Notes: a model not told the origin generated them from the sequence alone. A stretch of 64,000 nt of DNA from Chitinophaga oryzae (GCF_012516375.2 NZ_CP051204.2:2542001-2606000), one strand, 5' to 3'. Shown: positions 35,860 through 44,324, numbered from the stretch's first letter. A program made the numbers and translations.

Positions 35860-37493
35860 ATGAAAAGAAGAGAATTCCTCCATTACACAGGCCTCGGGCT
35901 GGGCGCAGGACTGCTGTCCCAGATACCGATCATCGGAAAAGCCGTTCCGCTGGAAGCCCCCTGGTATACCATCGACGTGGCTAAGAAAAAAGAACTTGCT
36001 GACGTGGCCCTCAACGCCGCCCGCAGCAAAGGCGCTACCTATACCGATGTACGCATAGGCCGTTATCTCAACCAGTTTATCATCACCCGGGAAGACAAAG
36101 TGGAGAATGTGGTCAACACAGAATCCTACGGTATCGGCATCCGGGTGCTGGCCAATGGTAGCTGGGGCTTCGCCTCCACCGACCAGATGGACAAAGACAG
36201 CATTGCCCGCGCTGCCGCCACCGCCGTGGCGATCGCCAAAGAAAATGCCCGCCTGCTGACCACTCCCGTACAACTCGCCCCGCAAAAAGGTTACGGAGAA
36301 GTCAGCTGGAAAACCCCCATCGAAAAAAATGCATTTGACGTACCCGTCAAAGAAAAAGCAGACCTGCTGCTCTCTGTCAGCGATGTGGCCATGAAAGGCG
36401 GCGCTGACTACGTAGGCTCTTTTATGTTCCTCGTGAACGAACAGAAGTATTTCGCTTCTTCCGACGGCTCTTATATCGATCAGGACGTACACCGTATCTG
36501 GCCTACGTTCCAGATCACCAAAATCGACAAGGCCACCGGCAAGTTCGAAACACGCAACGCCCTCAGCTCCCCCGCGGAATGGGCTATGAATACATGATCC
36601 CGCGTGAATCAGATAAAATCCACGGCGTAACTACGTTGTACCGCGATCGTTATGATATGCTGGAAGATGCCCGCCTCGCCGGTACGCAGGTGGGTGAGAA
36701 GCTGAAAGCCAAATCCGTGGAACCAGGCAAATACGACCTGGTACTGGACCCTTCCCATCTCTGGCTGACCATCCACGAATCGGTAGGACACCCTACTGAA
36801 CTGGACCGCGTGCTGGGCTACGAGGCGAATTTCGCCGGCACCAGCTTCCTCACGCTCGACAAATGGGAGTCCAAAAAATTCCAGTTCGGCAGCCCGCTGG
36901 TAAATATCGTCGCTGATAAAACACAACCCGGCTCCCTCGGCGCCGTAGGGTACGACGACGAAGGCGTGGCCACGCAGAAGTGGGACCTGATCAAAGACGG
37001 CGTGCTGGTCAACTACCAGGCGATCCGTGATCAGGCGCATATTATCGGCCTGAAACAATCACAGGGCTGCTGTTATTCGCAAAGCTGGTCCGACGTGCAG
37101 TTCCAGCGTATGGCCAACGTATCGCTGCAACCCGGCGCTGCTTCCCTCACCCCGGCAGAGCTGATCAAAAACGTGGAGCGAGGCATCTTCATCGCCGGCG
37201 ACGGCTCCTTCTCCATCGACCAGCAACGCTACAACTTCCAGTTCGGCGGACAGCTTTTCTATGAGATCAAAAACGGCCAGATCGTAGGCATGCTCAAAGA
37301 TGTGGCTTACCAAAGCAATACGCAGGAGTTCTGGAATTCCTGTAAGGCAATCGCCGACAAGAGAGACTACCGCCTCGGCGGCTCCTTCTTCGACGGAAAA
37401 GGCCAGCCCTCACAGGTGAGCGCCGTATCCCACGGTTCAGCGACCGCCCGCTTCAATGGCGTAAACGTTATTAATACAGCTAGAAAAATTTAA
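35860..37493 (+). pseudogene. TldD-family metalloprotease, copy 2, single-base frameshift
   Basis: Two overlapping frames, 35860-36597 (ending SSPAEWAMNT) and 36579-37493 (starting MGYEYMIP), together match copy 1 along its whole length. Copy 1 reads SSPVGMGYEY at this point. Restoring one base in the C5 or GG run at 36570-36577 gives SSP-x-GMGYEY and one frame of 544 residues, close to the 545 of copy 1. The catalytic HESVGH lies in the second fragment. The N-terminus MKRREFLHYTGLGLGAGLL is a good twin-arginine signal. Codon use and conservation after the shift look intact, so either the mutation is very recent or it is a sequencing indel. Its tldE partner is intact. Confidence 0.85.
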
Positions 37494-37496
37494 TAT

Positions 37497-38834
37497 ATGC
37501 CGATACTCACTAAAGAAGCAGCACAGGCATTATTGAAAAAAGTGCTTGCCTATTCAAAAGCAGACGAGTGCGAAGTGTCTATTTACAGTGGCGATTCCGG
37601 CAATGTGCGTTATGCCCGTAACGAAGTGTCTACCAGCGGCGCCAATAGCAAAAGCATGCTGGTGGTTTCTTCCGCCTTCGGGAAAAAACTGGGCACCGCC
37701 ACCATCAATGAGTTTGATGACGCCTCGCTCGAAAAAGTAGTCAGAAGAGCGGAAGAACTGGCCCGCCTGGCGCCGGAGAACCCGGAATATATGCCCATCC
37801 TCGGACCGCAACAATATGGCGAAGCTTCGGGTGGTTATAACAAAGACACCGCAGCCATCGATCCTGCCTTCCGCGCAGACGCTGTGGCCCAAAGCCTTAC
37901 CATCACCAAACAAAATAAACTGGTGGCCGCCGGCTTCCTGGAAAACACCGTGGCCTCCTCTGCCATGATGAACTCCAAAGGATTGTTCGCGTACAACAGT
38001 TCAACGGAGATCAATTTCAGCATCACTGTCCGCTCGGAAGACGGCACCGGCTCCGGTTACGCTTCCAAAGCCTACAACGATGTACGGAAACTGGACGTGT
38101 CTAAAGATACCGGCATCGCGGCGCAGAAAGCCACTGGTTCCAAAGGCGCCAAAGCCATCGAACCGGGTAAGTACACCGTTATCCTGGAACCGGCAGCTTC
38201 CATCGTACTGATCGAACAGCTCATCGGCAGCATGGACGCACGCAGTGCGGAAGAGGGCAGGAGCTTCCTCAGCAAGGCCGGTGGCAAAACAAAGCTGGGA
38301 GAAAAACTCATGGACGACCAGGTGACCATCTATTCTGATCCCTGGCATCCCGATATGCCCACCTCCTGCTACAACAACGACGGCCGCCCGCAGGAAAAAG
38401 TAACCTGGATCGAAAAGGGAACGGTGAAAAATATGTACTATTCCCGCTACTGGGCACAGAAAGCCAACGTAAAAGCCATCCCTTCCCCGGATGCCTTTAT
38501 CATGGAAGGCGGCACTGCTTCGCTGGAAGACCTGATCAAAAGCACGGAAAAAGGCATCCTGGTAACACGCCTCTGGTATATCCGCCCGGTAGATCCACAG
38601 ACACTGTTGTTTACGGGCCTTACCCGTGACGGGACTTTCTACATCGAGAACGGCGTGATCAAACACCCGGTGAAAAATTTCCGGTTCAACGAAAGCCCGG
38701 TGATCATGCTGAACAACGTGGAAACGCTGGGCAGGCCGGAAAGGGCCGTCAGCGGAGAAAGCAACCAGAGCGCTATCCTCCCGCCCATGAAGCTGCGTGA
38801 TTTTACGTTCACCTCTTTATCTGACGCTATCTAG
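37497..38834 (+). CDS. TldE/PmbA-family protein, copy 2
   Basis: 445 residues, a close paralogue of the protein at 34484. Shared blocks include KADECEVS, RYARNEVST, EELARLAPENPEYMP, AKAIEPGKYTVILEPAAS, and GLTRDGTFYIENGVIKHPVKNFRFNESPVIMLNNVE. Both end in the same FTFTSLSDAI tail. No HExxxH and no signal peptide. It begins three bases after the tldD-2 stop. The operon ends in a 28-bp inverted repeat nine bases after the stop. The tandem pair arose by duplication of the whole tldD-tldE unit. Confidence 0.92.
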   Translation: MPILTKEAAQALLKKVLAYSKADECEVSIYSGDSGNVRYARNEVSTSGANSKSMLVVSSAFGKKLGTATINEFDDASLEKVVRRAEELARLAPENPEYMPILGPQQYGEASGGYNKDTAAIDPAFRADAVAQSLTITKQNKLVAAGFLENTVASSAMMNSKGLFAYNSSTEINFSITVRSEDGTGSGYASKAYNDVRKLDVSKDTGIAAQKATGSKGAKAIEPGKYTVILEPAASIVLIEQLIGSMDARSAEEGRSFLSKAGGKTKLGEKLMDDQVTIYSDPWHPDMPTSCYNNDGRPQEKVTWIEKGTVKNMYYSRYWAQKANVKAIPSPDAFIMEGGTASLEDLIKSTEKGILVTRLWYIRPVDPQTLLFTGLTRDGTFYIENGVIKHPVKNFRFNESPVIMLNNVETLGRPERAVSGESNQSAILPPMKLRDFTFTSLSDAI

Positions 38835-38842
38835 GAAATTAC

Positions 38843-38933
38843 GAATTACGAATTACGAATTAAGGGTTCTTTTACAGAGCGGTTTATTAGTAACCTTTCT
38901 ATAAGAGAACCCTTAATTCGTAATTCGTAATTC
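38843..38933. repeat. 28-bp perfect inverted repeat, bidirectional terminator candidate
   Basis: Arms 38843-38870 and 38906-38933 are perfectly complementary and contain tandem GAATTAC units followed by AAGGGTTCT; the loop is 35 bases. It separates convergent genes. The minus-strand gene's stop codon begins one base after the right arm. A single related arm is at 40328-40352. Confidence 0.8.
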
Positions 38934-39344
38934 CTAAATGGATTCGCTGGTTTCTTTATGCCTGGGAAGGTACCATATGTAATAGTATGCCAGGATGAGC
39001 AGGCCGGACACAAATGGGACCAATGCCACATGTTTACAGGTGATCTCCCCCCATATCACCAGCGTGTCAAAGTGGAAAAACTCGCTGATCATCCAGTAGG
39101 AATTGGCCGATATCCATAGCGAAATAGCCACATTATGGCATAACTCCGACATGAACTGCCTGGTGCGCCAGGCAATTATCAGGGAGATAATGAGCGTGGG
39201 AAAGATCATGGCCACGCCCAGCGGTTTCCAGATCATGCACCAGCTGATATCTTTTAATAACCAGAATACGATATGGAGGTTTTCCATTTTCCGGTAGCTC
39301 AGGGGGATACGGTATACCGGGGCGTCTTTGTCAGCTTGACTCAT
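38934..39344 (-). CDS. Small integral membrane protein, unknown
   Basis: 136 residues from the ATG at 39344. An upstream in-frame ATG at 39398 lies before the -7 box (39376-39383) and was rejected. Three or four hydrophobic segments are visible: CMIWKPLGVAMIFPTLIISLIIAW, HNVAISLWISANSYWMISEFF, and ALVPFVSGLLILAYYYIWYLP. The N-terminus (MSQADKDAPVYRIPLSYRK) and C-terminus (RHKETSESI) are hydrophilic. No family was recognised. It is divergent from the alpha/beta hydrolase at 39446. Confidence 0.7.
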   Translation of the reverse strand: MSQADKDAPVYRIPLSYRKMENLHIVFWLLKDISWCMIWKPLGVAMIFPTLIISLIIAWRTRQFMSELCHNVAISLWISANSYWMISEFFHFDTLVIWGEITCKHVALVPFVSGLLILAYYYIWYLPRHKETSESI

Positions 39345-39375
39345 GCTGTGTGTCAGATTTAAGTTGATAAGACCG

Positions 39376-39383
39376 CAAAAATA
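39376..39383 (-). promoter_or_regulatory. -7 element TATTTTTG of the membrane protein gene
   Basis: Minus-strand TAnnTTTG match, 31 bases before the ATG at 39344. It fixes the start choice for that gene. Confidence 0.5.
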
Positions 39384-39432
39384 TAAAAACAGCTGCACAA
39401 CGGCTGGAAATTCTGCATAGGAATAAATGATT

Positions 39433-39440
39433 TATATTCG
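39433..39440 (+). promoter_or_regulatory. -7-like element TATATTCG of the hydrolase gene
   Basis: TAnnTTCG variant of the -7 box, five bases before the ATG at 39446. A leaderless transcript is implied. Confidence 0.5.
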
Positions 39441-39445
39441 CTGGC

Positions 39446-40264
39446 ATGAACGAATTCTACTGGTCATTCCGGAATACCCGCTTTCACGGCATCAGCTGGA
39501 TACCTGAGCATTTCAGCCGGGTGATGATCATCGTGCATGGCATCGGTGAAGACGTGGGACGGTACGATCATGTGGCCCGCTTTTTTAACGGAGAGGGCTA
39601 CGCGGTACTGGGCATCGATCATTACGGCCATGGTAAAACCGATGGCAAACGGGGCGCTACGCCCGGCTTCGGATACATGTTCGATTATGAAGCGGCTTTT
39701 CTCGCCTATGCAAAAGAGCTGTACCAGCAACCGGTGGTCATGTACGGGCATAGCATGGGCGGCGGCCTGCTGACCGGCTTCCTGCTGCACCGCACCCCCG
39801 ATATCCTCGGAGCGGTGATCTCGGCGCCTGCGCTGATCGTGGGTAAACGTCCCGGCGCATTTCTGCGGGGACTGCTCCGGGTGCTGAATAAAGTCGCGCC
39901 CAACCTGCGGCTAAACCAGGGACTGGACATCACCAAAGTATCCCGCGATCCGGACGAGGTGGAGAAGTTCCGCCAAAACCCGCTCCGGCACGATAAAATG
40001 AGCGTGCGGCTGGCCCATGATATGATTCAGAACGGCCTTTGGTGCCTGGAACAGGCTTCCACGCTGAAGATCCGTTCCCTGCTGATCCATGGGGGCGACG
40101 ATGCCTTCACCGCGGTAGAAGGCTCCCGTATTTTCGCCGAAAGGGCGCCTGCCAGCCTGCTGACTTACCGGGAGTGGCCGGGCGACTATCACGAACTGCA
40201 TAATGAATTAAACCGGCAGGAAGTACTGCTTTTTGTGGCCGGATGGCTGAGCGCTTTGCGCTAA
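39446..40264 (+). CDS. Alpha/beta hydrolase, monoacylglycerol-lipase-like
   Basis: 272 residues, cytosolic. Serine hydrolase of the Hydrolase_4/lysophospholipase group. The oxyanion region is VMIIVHGIGEDVGRY, and the nucleophile elbow is YGHSMGGG (S103). The acid is D219 (IHGGDDAFT) and the base H249 (DYHELHNE). GIDHYGHGKTDGKRG is the family's GHGxSxG-type strand. Likely substrates are monoacylglycerols or lysolipids; this is family inference. Stand-alone gene with its own promoter. Confidence 0.88.
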   Translation: MNEFYWSFRNTRFHGISWIPEHFSRVMIIVHGIGEDVGRYDHVARFFNGEGYAVLGIDHYGHGKTDGKRGATPGFGYMFDYEAAFLAYAKELYQQPVVMYGHSMGGGLLTGFLLHRTPDILGAVISAPALIVGKRPGAFLRGLLRVLNKVAPNLRLNQGLDITKVSRDPDEVEKFRQNPLRHDKMSVRLAHDMIQNGLWCLEQASTLKIRSLLIHGGDDAFTAVEGSRIFAERAPASLLTYREWPGDYHELHNELNRQEVLLFVAGWLSALR

Positions 40265-40290
40265 TGCAGATACCCTGCGTAGTAACGACC

Positions 40291-40321
40291 TATCTTCGTA
40301 TTAACCACCTCCCTAAGGGAG
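40291..40321 (+). promoter_or_regulatory. Promoter (TATCTTCG) and palindrome CTCCCTAAGGGAG before 40362
   Basis: -7-like box at 40291-40298. A 13-base perfect palindrome at 40309-40321 would fall at the very start of the transcript, as an operator or a 5' stabilising hairpin. Confidence 0.45.
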
Positions 40322-40327
40322 TCCCCC

Positions 40328-40352
40328 AATTCGTAATTCGTAATTTGTAATT
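40328..40352. repeat. Single arm of the AATTCGTAATTCG intergenic repeat
   Basis: Three tandem AATTCGTAATT-type units, like one arm of the inverted repeat at 38843-38933. No opposite arm is nearby. Confidence 0.6.
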
Positions 40353-40361
40353 GAATATCCT

Positions 40362-40718
40362 ATGGCCATCAGAAAACGAAAGGAAAGTGCCGACCTCACC
40401 GTTAACCCGGGATCGGACGTTATCCTTAACATTACCATCGGTAATGCCCAGATCGGCGCCAGCGTGGTACGCTTCGACAAAGACCCTGTTGCCCTGGCCA
40501 AGGGCGAAATCCGTAACCTCCGGCTGGGAACAGCGGCAGACCTGAAAGGGAAAACGCTGAAGGTGACCACCAACGTACTGGACACCAACAGCCTCACCAA
40601 CGGCATTGTTGTTACCTACGCTATCAGCGCCTGTAACCCCTCTGTCCTCCTGTATCAGGATGAAGTAAAAACAGACGGGGATATCATGTCTTTTTTGCTG
40701 GACTTTAATTTTAAGTAA
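40362..40718 (+). CDS. Small beta-rich protein of unknown function
   Basis: 118 residues with no signal peptide. It begins basic (MAIRKRKESADL) and then alternates short beta strands (DVILNITIGNAQIGASVVRF, TLKVTTNVLDTN, GIVVTYAISACNPSVLLYQDEV). It ends MSFLLDFNFK. No family recognised and no catalytic motif visible. It lies three bases before a secreted protein gene, so the two are cotranscribed and presumably act together. Confidence 0.65.
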   Translation: MAIRKRKESADLTVNPGSDVILNITIGNAQIGASVVRFDKDPVALAKGEIRNLRLGTAADLKGKTLKVTTNVLDTNSLTNGIVVTYAISACNPSVLLYQDEVKTDGDIMSFLLDFNFK

Positions 40719-40721
40719 ACC

Positions 40722-41708
40722 ATGAAAAAGTTATTCTGGTGGGTGTTGCTCCTGGCAACCGCCCATCCCGGCTACGCCCAGTTAAAGGATTCCCTGAAGA
40801 TATCCGATATGACCATGCCGTCGTCACCCGGACTGGTACTGGCTGATAAAGCGCCCGCGGCCATCGATAAACCCACCAACCCCAAAGCCTTTGGCATCAG
40901 CCTGATCAACCTCTGGCAGGGCGGTGCGGTGGATGTTACGCCTTATTGGCTCAGGAACAAACCCAACCTCACATTTGAGCGGTACCTGAATAATAAATTT
41001 CCCCTGCTGCAAACATTCAACGTCTCTGCGGCCACGTTCAGAACAGATACCAGCACCAGCCTCTCCGCAGGCTTCCGCACACAGGTGTTCCGGTTCTATT
41101 ACCGCCGCAACCGCGAGGCCATGCTGCAAAAGAAAAAAGAAATAGAAGCCCTGCTGGCCGTGGAAGATCCGTCACAGCTGGATACCGTGGCGCTGGCCGA
41201 AAAAAACGCAGCGCTGCGGGAGATGTTCGACGTACAACGCAACAAAGGCCTCGTCATCGTGGAACTGGCAGGCGCCCTGGCCGGTAGTGCACCGGGCAAC
41301 CGGTTTAAGGACCTCGCCGCCAGCCGTTCCGGTATATGGACCAACATCCGCTGGGCGCCGGGCAAATTCCCGCTCGATTTCATTGCCCTCGGCCGTTACA
41401 TCTGGAATAGCCAGGATGCCTCCATCGGCAGCTTCCCCTATAACAGCCAGCTGCTGGACTACGGCCTTTCCGCTAACTACCAGAAAGGCCGCTTCGATCT
41501 CTCTGCAGAATATGTGAACCGCCGCGATCTTAAAGAGGGACAAAGCTACGACCGCCTCGCGCTCGTAACCAACTTTATGATCAGCGACAGCTTCTATGCA
41601 GTAGCCGCCTTCGGCAAAAACTTCGATAAAATGGACAACATCCTCGCTATTCTGGGCATTAAATTTGCGTTGTCAAAAGAAATCGTACGCCTTAACAACA
41701 GTCACTGA
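40722..41708 (+). CDS. Secreted, probable outer-membrane protein, unknown
   Basis: 328 residues. Signal peptide MKKLFWWVLLLATAHPGYAQ. The mature N-terminus is Pro-rich and unstructured. A central helical segment (NREAMLQKKKEIEALLAVEDPSQLDTVALAEKNAALREMF) is coiled-coil-like. Both flanks look like barrel strands (TFNVSAATFRTDTSTSLSAGFRTQVFRFYY; DYGLSANYQKGRFDLSAEYVNR; SFYAVAAFGKNF). A barrel with a helical insertion is the best reading (inference). Paired with the small protein at 40362. A GC-rich hairpin follows at 41768. Confidence 0.65.
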   Translation: MKKLFWWVLLLATAHPGYAQLKDSLKISDMTMPSSPGLVLADKAPAAIDKPTNPKAFGISLINLWQGGAVDVTPYWLRNKPNLTFERYLNNKFPLLQTFNVSAATFRTDTSTSLSAGFRTQVFRFYYRRNREAMLQKKKEIEALLAVEDPSQLDTVALAEKNAALREMFDVQRNKGLVIVELAGALAGSAPGNRFKDLAASRSGIWTNIRWAPGKFPLDFIALGRYIWNSQDASIGSFPYNSQLLDYGLSANYQKGRFDLSAEYVNRRDLKEGQSYDRLALVTNFMISDSFYAVAAFGKNFDKMDNILAILGIKFALSKEIVRLNNSH

Positions 41709-41767
41709 CTAACCCATTATATATATCATTCCCTGGCAAATCCCGGGGAGATGATAACCTGAAAAGC

Positions 41768-41794
41768 AAGGCCGGCCCCAGAGGGGCCGGCCTT
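41768..41794. terminator. Very stable GC hairpin between convergent genes
   Basis: Perfect 12-bp stem AAGGCCGGCCCC (41768-41779) with GGGGCCGGCCTT (41783-41794) and a three-base loop. There is no long T run, so termination efficiency is uncertain. Confidence 0.6.
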
Positions 41795-41851
41795 CGTATG
41801 TTTGATACCGGCCGCCTGTCAGGCGGACCAGTATTCATCATGTAATTACAG

Positions 41852-42568
41852 TCAAGGGTTGGTAGACCAGATAGACGCTGTTTTCAGCAACACCCTTCTG
41901 TTCATTTTCAATTGGGCTACAATCAGCTCCGCAAGATCTTCCGGCTGCAATACCTTCTCCGGGTTGCCATCTGTCAGGTTCAGCTCTTTGGCCATGTCCG
42001 TTGCAATGGTACTGGGCGTCAGCGCGCTCACGCGGATATTGTGTTTTCTCACTTCCAGCATCAGCGATTCAGTGAGGCCGAGCAACCCGAACTTGGAGGC
42101 GCTGTAAGCGCTGGTAAGCGGAGCGCCGCGTTGACCGGCAGTAGAAGATATGTTGATGATATCACCGGATTTACGGTCGATCATAGCAGGTAATACCGCA
42201 CGGGTAACGTAGTACACACCGAGCAGGTTCACCCGGATAATGTCTTCCCACTGTGCAGGCGTGAGCTCCATGAAACCGCCGAAAGCCGCGATGCCGGCGT
42301 TGTTGATCAGGATGTCGATGCTGCCCAGTTGTTGCGTGAGACTGGCCACTGCTTTGTCAACTTCTTCCATGACGCCCACGTCAGCAATGGCATAGGCCGC
42401 CTTTACGCCGGTACCGGCAAGAGCGGCAACAACTTCCTGTAACGGTGCTTCGCTACGTCCTATTAAAGCAATGTCTGCCCCTTCCTGTGCCAGCGCCACC
42501 GCTACAGCACGGCCGATACCTTTGCCGCCACCGGTGATCAGCACCTTTTTTCCTTGTAATGATTCCAT
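41852..42568 (-). CDS. Short-chain dehydrogenase, 3-ketoacyl-ACP reductase-like
   Basis: 238 residues, cytosolic. Classical SDR: NAD(P)-binding TGGGKGIG (12-19), structural NNAG (89-92), catalytic Ser in [11 protein letters not shown] and Y155-SAS-K159. The annotation as FabG-like rests on overall similarity. Many SDRs share it and the true substrate is not known. A -7 box TATCTTTG lies 21 bases upstream of the start on the minus strand. It is divergent from the epimerase gene. Confidence 0.88.
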   Translation of the reverse strand: MESLQGKKVLITGGGKGIGRAVAVALAQEGADIALIGRSEAPLQEVVAALAGTGVKAAYAIADVGVMEEVDKAVASLTQQLGSIDILINNAGIAAFGGFMELTPAQWEDIIRVNLLGVYYVTRAVLPAMIDRKSGDIINISSTAGQRGAPLTSAYSASKFGLLGLTESLMLEVRKHNIRVSALTPSTIATDMAKELNLTDGNPEKVLQPEDLAELIVAQLKMNRRVLLKTASIWSTNP

Positions 42569-42589
42569 ATGAAACTGCTTTTAAGAGCA

Positions 42590-42597
42590 CAAAGATA
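42590..42597 (-). promoter_or_regulatory. -7 element TATCTTTG of the SDR gene
   Basis: Minus-strand consensus match, 21 bases before the start. Confidence 0.55.
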
Positions 42598-42644
42598 ACA
42601 TGGATGAAGCGAACAGCAGGCAGCCTAACGCGTTAATTTTTGTT

Positions 42645-42652
42645 TATCTTCG
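42645..42652 (+). promoter_or_regulatory. -7-like element TATCTTCG of the LacX-like gene
   Basis: TAnnTTCG variant, 21 bases before the ATG at 42674. Confidence 0.45.
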
Positions 42653-42673
42653 TTTTTCTAAGGCTTTACACGT

Positions 42674-43543
42674 ATGATAACTATTTCCAACGATCAGCTG
42701 ACGGTGTCGCTGGCTGCCGCCGGCGCTGAACTGCAACATATTATCCGCAAAGACAACGGACTGGAATACCTATGGGGCGGCGATCCTGCCATATGGGGCA
42801 AAAAAAGCCCGGTATTGTTTCCGATAGTAGGCGGATTAAAAGATAATACTTACACCTATAACGGCAACAACTACACGCTGGGAAGACATGGATTCGCCCG
42901 TGAACAGGTGTTTGAAGTACTGACACAATCCGCTACGGAAGTGGTCTTCAGGTTGACAGACAACGACGCTACCAGGGCCGTATACCCGTTCCGGTTCGAT
43001 TTCCGCGTTGGCTACTCCCTGGCAGGCGATACCCTGAAAGTGACCTACCACGTACAAAATACGGACAGTAAAGTGTTACTGTTCTCGGTAGGCGGCCACC
43101 CGGCGTTTAATGTACCGCTCGTAGCCGGTACTGATTATGAAGATTACTTCCTCACATTCAATAAAACCGAAACCACAGGCCGCTATCCGCTGTCTCCCGG
43201 CGGACAGATAGAGCTGCAATCCGTCCCCCTGCTGGGCCATACACAGCACCTGCCCCTGAAAAAATCATTGTTCCTCGAAGACGCGCTCGTCTTCAAAGAG
43301 CTGGCCTCCGACACCATCAGCATCAACAGCGGTAAAACACCGCACGGCCTCAGCGTGACCTTCGGCGGATTTCCCTTTATGGGCATCTGGGCCGCGAAAA
43401 ACGCAGATTTCGTATGTATAGAGCCGTGGTGCGGTATCGCAGACAATGTAGCCGCTACCGGGGAACTGGCGGAGAAAGAAGGCATCAATCAGCTGGCCCC
43501 GGGCGCCGCTTTCGAACGTACCTGGACTGCCACCTTTTTTTAA
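42674..43543 (+). CDS. Cytosolic aldose 1-epimerase family protein (LacX-like)
   Basis: 289 residues without a signal peptide. The YeaD/LacX branch of the mutarotase superfamily is indicated by LQHIIRKDNGLEYLWGGDPAIWGKKSPVLFPIVGGL, GRHGFAREQVFEV (His), LFSVGGHPAFNVPL (catalytic His), and FVCIEPWCGIAD (catalytic Glu). These proteins act on hexoses or hexose phosphates; the substrate here is unknown. The next gene starts eight bases after its stop and may be cotranscribed. Together with the lipoprotein enzyme at 18303 it gives one cytosolic and one exported epimerase. Confidence 0.87.
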   Translation: MITISNDQLTVSLAAAGAELQHIIRKDNGLEYLWGGDPAIWGKKSPVLFPIVGGLKDNTYTYNGNNYTLGRHGFAREQVFEVLTQSATEVVFRLTDNDATRAVYPFRFDFRVGYSLAGDTLKVTYHVQNTDSKVLLFSVGGHPAFNVPLVAGTDYEDYFLTFNKTETTGRYPLSPGGQIELQSVPLLGHTQHLPLKKSLFLEDALVFKELASDTISINSGKTPHGLSVTFGGFPFMGIWAAKNADFVCIEPWCGIADNVAATGELAEKEGINQLAPGAAFERTWTATFF

Positions 43544-43551
43544 CCGATACC

Positions 43552-44226
43552 ATGAATTATAAAATCATCCATGATGAAGAAGCCCTGAAAGCCTTCATCA
43601 ACTGGCTCCCTGTGTGTAATGAACAGGAACAGTACTACCTGTCCCTGCTGGCCCGCACCAAATACCTGGAGGAAGGCCACGGCTTTAAGTCAGACAAACA
43701 ACAGCTGAAGCGTTTTACCAGCACGAAAGAAGGGATGCTGGAAAAAATCCGTCAGCTGGAATGCGCCATTGGCGCCTATACCCAGCGCGGTATGCCCATT
43801 CCGCAGGAAGCGCTGGCGCTGTATATCAGCGTCAATCCCCGCGACCTCTGGAAAGCCACGTTCGCCTCGCTGGTGACCTTCGCGCAGAATATCCAGGCCA
43901 ATGCCAGCGCTAAAAATCCGCATCAGGAAGTAATGAGCGCCATCCAGCAGTCCTGCAGCAATAAATACTACATAGACATCGACGTGGATGCAAAAGACCC
44001 TGCTATCCTGGAGAAAATAAAAGAATTTGTGAACCCGTCCTGTCTCACAGTGATGGAAACAAGGGGTGGCTATCATGTGCTGGTGGAACTGGCAGCATTA
44101 GACCCCGCATTGCGCAAAAAGTGGTATCCCAATATTATGAACCTGCCAAACGTAGATCAGAGCGGGGATAACATCATACCCGTGCCGGGATGTACACAGG
44201 GTGGGTTTGTACCAAGGTTCATTTAG
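43552..44226 (+). CDS. Unknown protein with primase-like DxD and GxH motifs
   Basis: 224 residues from the ATG at 43552; the longer upstream frame overlaps the preceding gene and was rejected. The N-terminal half is helical (EQEQYYLSLLARTKYLEEG, EGMLEKIRQLECAIGAYTQRG). The C-terminal half holds KYYIDIDVDAKD followed about 30 residues later by TRGGYHVLVEL. This spacing of an acidic hDhD strand and a GxH strand recalls motifs I and II of archaeo-eukaryotic primase-like folds. A third acidic motif is not evident, and the C-terminal IIPVPGCTQGGFVPRFI is instead Gly/Pro-rich. Function unknown. Confidence 0.7.
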   Translation: MNYKIIHDEEALKAFINWLPVCNEQEQYYLSLLARTKYLEEGHGFKSDKQQLKRFTSTKEGMLEKIRQLECAIGAYTQRGMPIPQEALALYISVNPRDLWKATFASLVTFAQNIQANASAKNPHQEVMSAIQQSCSNKYYIDIDVDAKDPAILEKIKEFVNPSCLTVMETRGGYHVLVELAALDPALRKKWYPNIMNLPNVDQSGDNIIPVPGCTQGGFVPRFI

Positions 44227-44227
44227 A

Positions 44228-44319
44228 GATTTTTTGATTTACGGATTTTGGAATTTATGTTTTGATGATAATGGTATGCTGGTTGCACCAAATCCCGAAA
44301 TCCGTAAATCAAAAAATCC
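44228..44319. repeat. Inverted repeat of the GATTTTTTGATTTACG family
   Basis: Left arm from 44228 and right arm ending 44319 share GATTTTTTGATTTACGGATTT and enclose about 40 bases. It lies between convergent genes and belongs to the same family as the repeat at 7697-7822. Confidence 0.75.
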
Positions 44320-44324
44320 GTAAA

